Made by a program: the position numbers and the translations under genes. Shown one piece after another: positions 59,158 to 64,000 of a stretch of DNA of 64,000 nt (the stretch's first letter is position 1; the number at the start of each line of letters is the position of its first letter). Source of the DNA: Arthrobacter gengyunqii (GTDB taxonomy: Bacteria > Actinomycetota > Actinomycetes > Actinomycetales > Micrococcaceae); NCBI RefSeq assembly GCF_023022985.1, contig NZ_CP095461.1, forward strand, positions 2,418,001 to 2,482,000, given 5' to 3'. The notes under the pieces were generated by a model. It saw only the letters and a list, made by a program, of their open reading frames with translations, was not told the DNA's origin and ran no database searches.

Positions 59158-60941
59158 AGCAGCATGGAATACACAGCGTATAAGTGCCGTATCTGAGGCC
59201 GTGTTCTCAGCGGTCGCTTTGCTAGAAGACGCACATAATCCGGGTTGACCGCCTCCCCCAAATCCGAGATATCGAGGTCGCGCAGTAGATCAGCAAGTCC
59301 AGCCTGGGTAGCTGCCATCGATTCAATTTGCCAGAAATTTACTTTTAATTTTCGTGAAAGGACCACATGCTTCTGACGGAGTTCCGGGTCAACGACCGCC
59401 GCAACTGGACCCCGCGCCTTAGCCGCGTGACTCTCAAACTTGGCCGAACTCGAAACAAAAGATTTAACCGCTGGAATTCGGCGCAGATTGCCGTATTCAC
59501 CCCCGAAGCGGTACTTATCGAATGGGTAGGCAAGAAGGTCAGGCTGCATCGAAGCCATGACATCAAACCCTGCAACGTTAGTTTTACGAGAGTTGACAGG
59601 AAGCATTCTTGCCAAGCGAGGTCCGTGGAGGGAATACAGCGGGTCGTATCGACGGCCGACTTTACTCCAGAGCATGGACGTCTGACCAAAATGGTACCGA
59701 TTACGCCCAGTTAGATAAAAGGCATCAGCGAGATAGTCATCCTCGTATCCATCGTCCTTTAATTCACGGAGGGATTCGCCGAGCCGCGCAACGATTCCCT
59801 CTTTGGAAGACTGCGTCATGAGCCCGTCGGTGGCCATCGCTGTGGCTCCCCATAGTTTCTCTGCGATCAGATCGGGGGCAATTTGATCGAGACTGCTCGA
59901 CACGTATGTTGAGTATACGGATCGCAGGAGTCCCCCGTACCCACCACCTGCAACAACACGTCCGGAATATTCTTCGCCTCCCAGGGGCCCTGAACTGGTG
60001 AGCCCAGCGGAATTAGTCATGGGGGCAAGGAACTTTTCCTCCACGGAACCGGGTGTAGCCATGCTTAGCCCGGCATCGTGAGTCCTTATGATTCCCAGCG
60101 AAGCAGCGAGCCCGTCTGCCGTGTCACGGTCCACCGTACCCACGGGCCCTGAGCAGAAGTACCGAAAGCGTGACTCAAGTTGCCCGTTCATGATCCCGGC
60201 CAGTACGAGTCTGGAATCAAAACCGCCGGTAAGATGAGCAATTCTATACTCATCTATCGCGGCGATGGCCTCCAGGGACTCCAAAATATCGTGCCTGTAG
60301 TCGTCCAATACTGCTGAGTAGGAAGAACCCGGGGAGAGAAATTCCCGTTTCACCGGGTAGGAAAGAGAGCCGCTGCCTCCGAGATCTAGTTGGAAATAAT
60401 CCATCATCTGCAGAGCCTCGACACCGGCGTAGCTTGCGGGCGTCAAACCACCGTTTCCTATGACACTGCGTTCAAGTTGGTAGGTGAGACTTTTTTTGGG
60501 TTTCAACCCGCGTGAATCGGCTGCCTTGACCAAACTTTCCAAGTCAGGTGAGACAAATTTGGTTCCGCCAGACTCATAAGTAAAGACGATGCACCCGCCC
60601 AAAGGATCCGGCAGCACCAATACTCGTCCGCCGGAATGATCAGCTATGATGCTCGCGCTGGGGTTCTTGGCCCGCCGCCCCCACGAGTCGACGAAACGGT
60701 CTACACTCCCAGATTGCTCTATCGCAGATACTAGTTGCGAAGCAGATAAGAGAGCTTCGTTGCCGTAGATTGCATTGCCCACGAGGGAGCAGGAGAATTT
60801 TCCGAGTTCAGTCCTGCCAACGGCCATGTCAACTGCATTATCTACGACCAGTCCTGGGCGTATTACAAGCGCGCTTGGGCTATCAATCATTGCGGCCGGT
60901 CCCGCGACAGCAACGGGAGCGAGGCGCATTGGGCTATTCAC
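59139..60941 (-). CDS. Asparagine-synthase-like protein without glutaminase cysteine
   Basis: A 600-aa protein. The synthetase half has the ATP PP-loop as IAHLTGGFDSRLVLAGIM (about residue 238), in place of SGGxDS, and DADxFYLTGRNR-like YLADAFYLTGRNRYHFGQTS further on. The N-terminal half (about 1-180) has the glutaminase-like beta sandwich but the protein does not begin Met-Cys, so it cannot use glutamine by the normal route. Such proteins occur in polysaccharide loci and may amidate sugar acids or transfer amine groups. It lies between the 1010-residue glycosyltransferase and the Asp2-like gene with tight spacing, suggesting one operon. Confidence 0.75.
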   Translation of the reverse strand: MNSPMRLAPVAVAGPAAMIDSPSALVIRPGLVVDNAVDMAVGRTELGKFSCSLVGNAIYGNEALLSASQLVSAIEQSGSVDRFVDSWGRRAKNPSASIIADHSGGRVLVLPDPLGGCIVFTYESGGTKFVSPDLESLVKAADSRGLKPKKSLTYQLERSVIGNGGLTPASYAGVEALQMMDYFQLDLGGSGSLSYPVKREFLSPGSSYSAVLDDYRHDILESLEAIAAIDEYRIAHLTGGFDSRLVLAGIMNGQLESRFRYFCSGPVGTVDRDTADGLAASLGIIRTHDAGLSMATPGSVEEKFLAPMTNSAGLTSSGPLGGEEYSGRVVAGGGYGGLLRSVYSTYVSSSLDQIAPDLIAEKLWGATAMATDGLMTQSSKEGIVARLGESLRELKDDGYEDDYLADAFYLTGRNRYHFGQTSMLWSKVGRRYDPLYSLHGPRLARMLPVNSRKTNVAGFDVMASMQPDLLAYPFDKYRFGGEYGNLRRIPAVKSFVSSSAKFESHAAKARGPVAAVVDPELRQKHVVLSRKLKVNFWQIESMAATQAGLADLLRDLDISDLGEAVNPDYVRLLAKRPLRTRPQIRHLYAVYSMLLWYTKP

Positions 60942-60944
60942 AGT

Positions 60945-63900
60945 TTAGTTTCCTCTTACATATTGTTTGGCATCATTGTTGCCCACGATCAGGCTTGTGA
61001 TGGCGGGCAGCACGGTAGTGGAACAAAAGGAAGACCTGACGTAGGCGCGTGCATCGAAAGTCAGTTGGTCATAGAGGGCTTCTTCTTGGGTGCCCCTCCG
61101 AATTCCGTCTGCCAGCTCCGGGATCGACGCAGAAATCCATGATGCTGGGTAAATATGATCCGATCCTGGCCATCCCAAGACTGCAGGAAGGGCGCCATGC
61201 GCGGCCCCGTCGGCAATCGTGAGGTGAAAGGACTCAAAATCGCTGACCGAGAGGACAACGCCGATTTTCCCGTACCAGTCCGCCATGTCGTTGCCGAACC
61301 CGTCGAAAGCCACTGCCCCCACAAGGTTAGGGTCGGTTCTTAGCCGCGCGTACTGTTCCTCGTAGTAGGCCATTTCCTCAGGCCGGTGAGCCATCCATGA
61401 GTAGTCTTCGGGCTTTTTACCCTTGATTGAAAGGGTGTAGCGCCGGTCATTCGCTCTCAACATGCTCAGAAGATCAAGAGCCCGGTCCAGATGTTTCTGG
61501 GCAGGGACGATACCTACCATGCCGAGCCGGAACCGCGCCGAGTTATCCTTCGGCAGCGTCTCAAGCGGCACGTCAACCGAATTGGGAATTAGGACCAGTC
61601 TGTTTCGCGGTACTCCGTGGTCCCTCACTGCGATATCCGCTATGTGTCGGCCTACCACCATGATCTGGTCAACACGCTCATGTTTCAGCATCTTGAGGTA
61701 CGGCGTAAACACTTCCTGCGAGTGAAGTCGGGTCACCAACCGCTGGTGCGGGCCGACATTTTCCGCATACCAGACCGCGTTTCCTAGGGTCCACTCGCAG
61801 AAGATCGTGTCAGCCTCAACAAGGAGCTTCCGGCTCCGCTCTTCGTCGTGCTGGGCATGACCGTCCCATTGGTCCACAAGCACCCTATGGCCTTGGTTTT
61901 CCATCTCCGCAATGATTCCCCGTGCAAACTTCAGGTCGTGCCCGGCAACAAGGATCGTCCTGGCGCAGAAGCCACTCGTGCGCGCCACTTCTGCAGTCTG
62001 CGCAGGGGCTTGAGCGCCGGTAAAGGAAATGCTCCGGCGCATCTGGAGGCGGTCACCTTGCCCTGCAGTAGCTTCCGCATGGATTCTGCGGAGAAGAGGG
62101 ATAGCTGAATTTAGGTGAGAGATCTGCCCCTCCCCCGGTACAGCCAAAGTATGCCCGGGTACGTCCAGCTGCTCGTCAGTAAACGAGAGTTCATCCCACG
62201 TTCCGAAGCTCTCTGAGGTGAGGAGATCCTCGTATGCGGTGCGATCATCAAGATCAGCGACAAAGGGGCCCATCCATGAAACCCCGTTGCTGGACAAGAC
62301 ATCGTGCGTCAACTGCGAGCTGTCCACGCCAACCGTCCCCGCCGGCAAAATGACGCCCTCATCGGCCCTGTCGTACACGATTACGTTCGGCAACACTGTC
62401 AGCTTGCTGACGGAGGCAACCGCCGCCGCCGTCAGAGCATCCAGTTGGAGGGCATAGCCACTATGCTGCGGAGCTGTGACGGTCAATCCCGCGGTCCGCA
62501 GAACATAGGCAAGCCGGTGCGCGGCCGTATGCCCGCGGTGCACCAGACGGTAGGCGAGCCAGGCATCATGTATTCGCGCCTCTTCATCATTCATCCATCG
62601 GTCTGCGAGGATGGCGGCTTCACTTGAGGACTTGACCGAATATACAAGGCCCGCCATAACATCCTCGACACCACGGCCGCGCCCGCTAATGATCGTTGAA
62701 CCCGATGCCGCCAACTCGACCACGCGGCGAGAGAACATTGTGGGAGATTCAGCCACGGAGTTCACATTGATATGGACAGGATGCGCCTTATAAGCCTCCA
62801 CCATCTCAAGGTACCCAAGACCTTCGGACACGTACCGGTTCAGCTCAGCCGGGAACCTGTAGGGACTGTTGGGGTTGAGCAGCTGCCGGTCATAAATCGT
62901 GAGACCAAAGGGCTTGACCGCGTCCAGAAGCTGCCCCAGTTCCTGCGAGCGTTCCTTGTAGCGCTCTCCGTAGAAGGTCCCGGCGTACGCTACGGAATGG
63001 CTGTATGCCCGTCTCGAGGGCAAGGGATTGTGGATTTTAGGCTGAGCGTAAAACGGCAGGGAAGAAATGCTCTTGACGTTCGGGCCAGCGAGCTCCGCGT
63101 AGTCATTGATACAGTCTGCGTCAGTCGTGAAGATGTGATCGAAATGTTTGGCACTGTTCTTAAACCGGTTGAAGTGCACCGGGTCTTCCTTGTTCCAAAA
63201 GATTGTCGGGATTGCTCGCTCTCGACAATACGCCAGGAGATCCCGCATAGTGCTAAATTGCTCATCGCTGTAAAAGCCGACCCGCTGGTTCCATTCGTTG
63301 TCGATGCCTTCCCAAGCGGATTCCACCAGCAACGCGTCCGCAGGGGCGTCTTCCAGCTGTTCGCGCCAGGAGCCGGGACGGAGTTCCAGCAGGTCCGTTT
63401 CAGGGCGCAGACCTTCGGTTGTAAAGGTATCCGCGACGATGGCCAGCCGCATTTGTCGAAGCGTAGGAGCCGCATCGTCGGCGTGGCGGTAGCCTTCCAG
63501 GACGTTTCCATATGCCTCTATGGCCAGTTTGCCGGAAAGGTCCCATGTACGTTCCTGCACGGTCCAGAGCCGTGCACGCCGTCCTAGTACGCTCTGCAGC
63601 TCCGGATCGTCGAGTAGCCGCAGTATCCCTTCTGCCAGGGAATTAGGGTTCGAGGGTTCCACGAGGATTGCCCTGTGTTCATCCTGTCCTGCAAGGTCAA
63701 TAAGTGGAGCAACCCTGGTGAGGACCAGCGCTTTGGCACATGCCATTGCTTCCAAGGGCTTAAGTGGGGACACCAGTTCCGTAACCGGCAGGCTGAGGCG
63801 GGGGCAGGGCATGACATCGAAAATACTGATGTAATTGGAGATGTCTTCGGCAGGAACGCGTCCCGTAAAGGTGACAGTTTCCGTGAGTTGGAGAGCCTCT

Positions 63901-64000
63901 GACTCAGCTTTCAGGCTGTCGAGCTCAGGTCCGTCTCCCACCAGCACGACGCGGAGGTCCCGCCCGGAGTCGACCATTCTGCGTGTGGCCTTCAGGAGGG
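60945..64000 (-). CDS. Three-module glycosyltransferase, 5' end beyond the window
   Basis: About 1017 residues are visible and the frame is open at the edge. The visible N-terminal part is the second half of a GT4 module (RVVLVGDGPELDSLKAESEA, FTGRVPAEDISNYISIFDVM, SPLKPLEAMACAKALVLTRV). Residues about 180-500 are a CgeB/DUF3880-like unit (PTIFWNKEDPVHFNRFKNSA, FTTDADCINDYAE, SVAYAGTFYGERYKERSQEL). A last GT-B module follows (RLGMVGIVPAQKHLDRALDL, LVLIPNSVDVPLETLP). An ATG at 63977 is inside the GT4 core and not the real start. It heads a minus-strand operon with the asparagine-synthase-like and Asp2-like genes. Confidence 0.8.
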   Translation of the reverse strand, partial: LLKATRRMVDSGRDLRVVLVGDGPELDSLKAESEALQLTETVTFTGRVPAEDISNYISIFDVMPCPRLSLPVTELVSPLKPLEAMACAKALVLTRVAPLIDLAGQDEHRAILVEPSNPNSLAEGILRLLDDPELQSVLGRRARLWTVQERTWDLSGKLAIEAYGNVLEGYRHADDAAPTLRQMRLAIVADTFTTEGLRPETDLLELRPGSWREQLEDAPADALLVESAWEGIDNEWNQRVGFYSDEQFSTMRDLLAYCRERAIPTIFWNKEDPVHFNRFKNSAKHFDHIFTTDADCINDYAELAGPNVKSISSLPFYAQPKIHNPLPSRRAYSHSVAYAGTFYGERYKERSQELGQLLDAVKPFGLTIYDRQLLNPNSPYRFPAELNRYVSEGLGYLEMVEAYKAHPVHINVNSVAESPTMFSRRVVELAASGSTIISGRGRGVEDVMAGLVYSVKSSSEAAILADRWMNDEEARIHDAWLAYRLVHRGHTAAHRLAYVLRTAGLTVTAPQHSGYALQLDALTAAAVASVSKLTVLPNVIVYDRADEGVILPAGTVGVDSSQLTHDVLSSNGVSWMGPFVADLDDRTAYEDLLTSESFGTWDELSFTDEQLDVPGHTLAVPGEGQISHLNSAIPLLRRIHAEATAGQGDRLQMRRSISFTGAQAPAQTAEVARTSGFCARTILVAGHDLKFARGIIAEMENQGHRVLVDQWDGHAQHDEERSRKLLVEADTIFCEWTLGNAVWYAENVGPHQRLVTRLHSQEVFTPYLKMLKHERVDQIMVVGRHIADIAVRDHGVPRNRLVLIPNSVDVPLETLPKDNSARFRLGMVGIVPAQKHLDRALDLLSMLRANDRRYTLSIKGKKPEDYSWMAHRPEEMAYYEEQYARLRTDPNLVGAVAFDGFGNDMADWYGKIGVVLSVSDFESFHLTIADGAAHGALPAVLGWPGSDHIYPASWISASIPELADGIRRGTQEEALYDQLTFDARAYVRSSFCSTTVLPAITSLIVGNNDAKQYVRGN

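Overview
The window reads as chromosome of a high-GC actinobacterium of the Micrococcaceae (Arthrobacter-like). The reasons are the GC-rich codon use, the order trmD-rimM-khpA-rpsP-ffh and ftsY-smc-fpg-rnc-rpmF-DUF177, many GTG/TTG starts, and a Micrococcus-type oleA / fused oleBC / oleD cluster for head-to-head hydrocarbon synthesis. No rRNA, tRNA or CRISPR array was seen.

Layout. 1-6.5 kb: translation and secretion housekeeping genes on the minus strand (trmD partial, rimM, khpA, rpsP, ffh), interrupted by a VOC protein, a GNAT acetyltransferase, an alpha/beta hydrolase and a degenerate Nudix protein. 6.5-8 kb: a divergent glucose-6-phosphate dehydrogenase. 8-12.8 kb: a tandem array of five DUF6318-type lipoproteins sharing a CxxC motif, four of them behind an 86-bp upstream block, with one secreted PKD-like protein embedded. 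12.9-14.6 kb: amtB-glnK. 14.8-16.5 kb: a membrane-anchored GH79-like glycosidase. 16.6-23.7 kb: ftsY, an MFS exporter, a glutamine amidotransferase-like protein and smc. 23.8-28.6 kb: oleA-oleBC-oleD, then a serine hydrolase. 29.5-29.95 kb: an intergenic patch of short direct and inverted repeats. 30-32.5 kb: fpg, rnc, rpmF, DUF177. 32.7-33.4 kb: a YdcF/DUF218 membrane protein.

33.4-47.8 kb is an accessory island lying between this block and coaD. It starts with an IS481-family remnant and ends with another, whose terminal repeats match. Inside are a GT-D-fold protein, an insertion-sequence graveyard (pieces of several IS110 elements, one IS30 and one IS3), and two very large multi-domain glycosyltransferases (912 and 1026 aa) of visibly lower GC. 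47.8-54.6 kb returns to housekeeping: coaD, an aminotransferase, a spermidine-synthase-like protein, rsmD, recG, a DAK2/FakA-like protein and a small membrane protein.

54.8-64 kb opens a surface-glycan locus: wecB (UDP-GlcNAc 2-epimerase), a DUF6270-alpha/beta-hydrolase fusion, a second Asp2-like alpha/beta hydrolase, an asparagine-synthase-like protein without the glutaminase cysteine, and a three-module glycosyltransferase that runs off the right edge. Taken with the island, the window probably encodes parts of a strain-variable cell-wall or exopolysaccharide system. The most novel-looking parts are the DUF6318 lipoprotein array and the paired hydrolases of the glycan locus.
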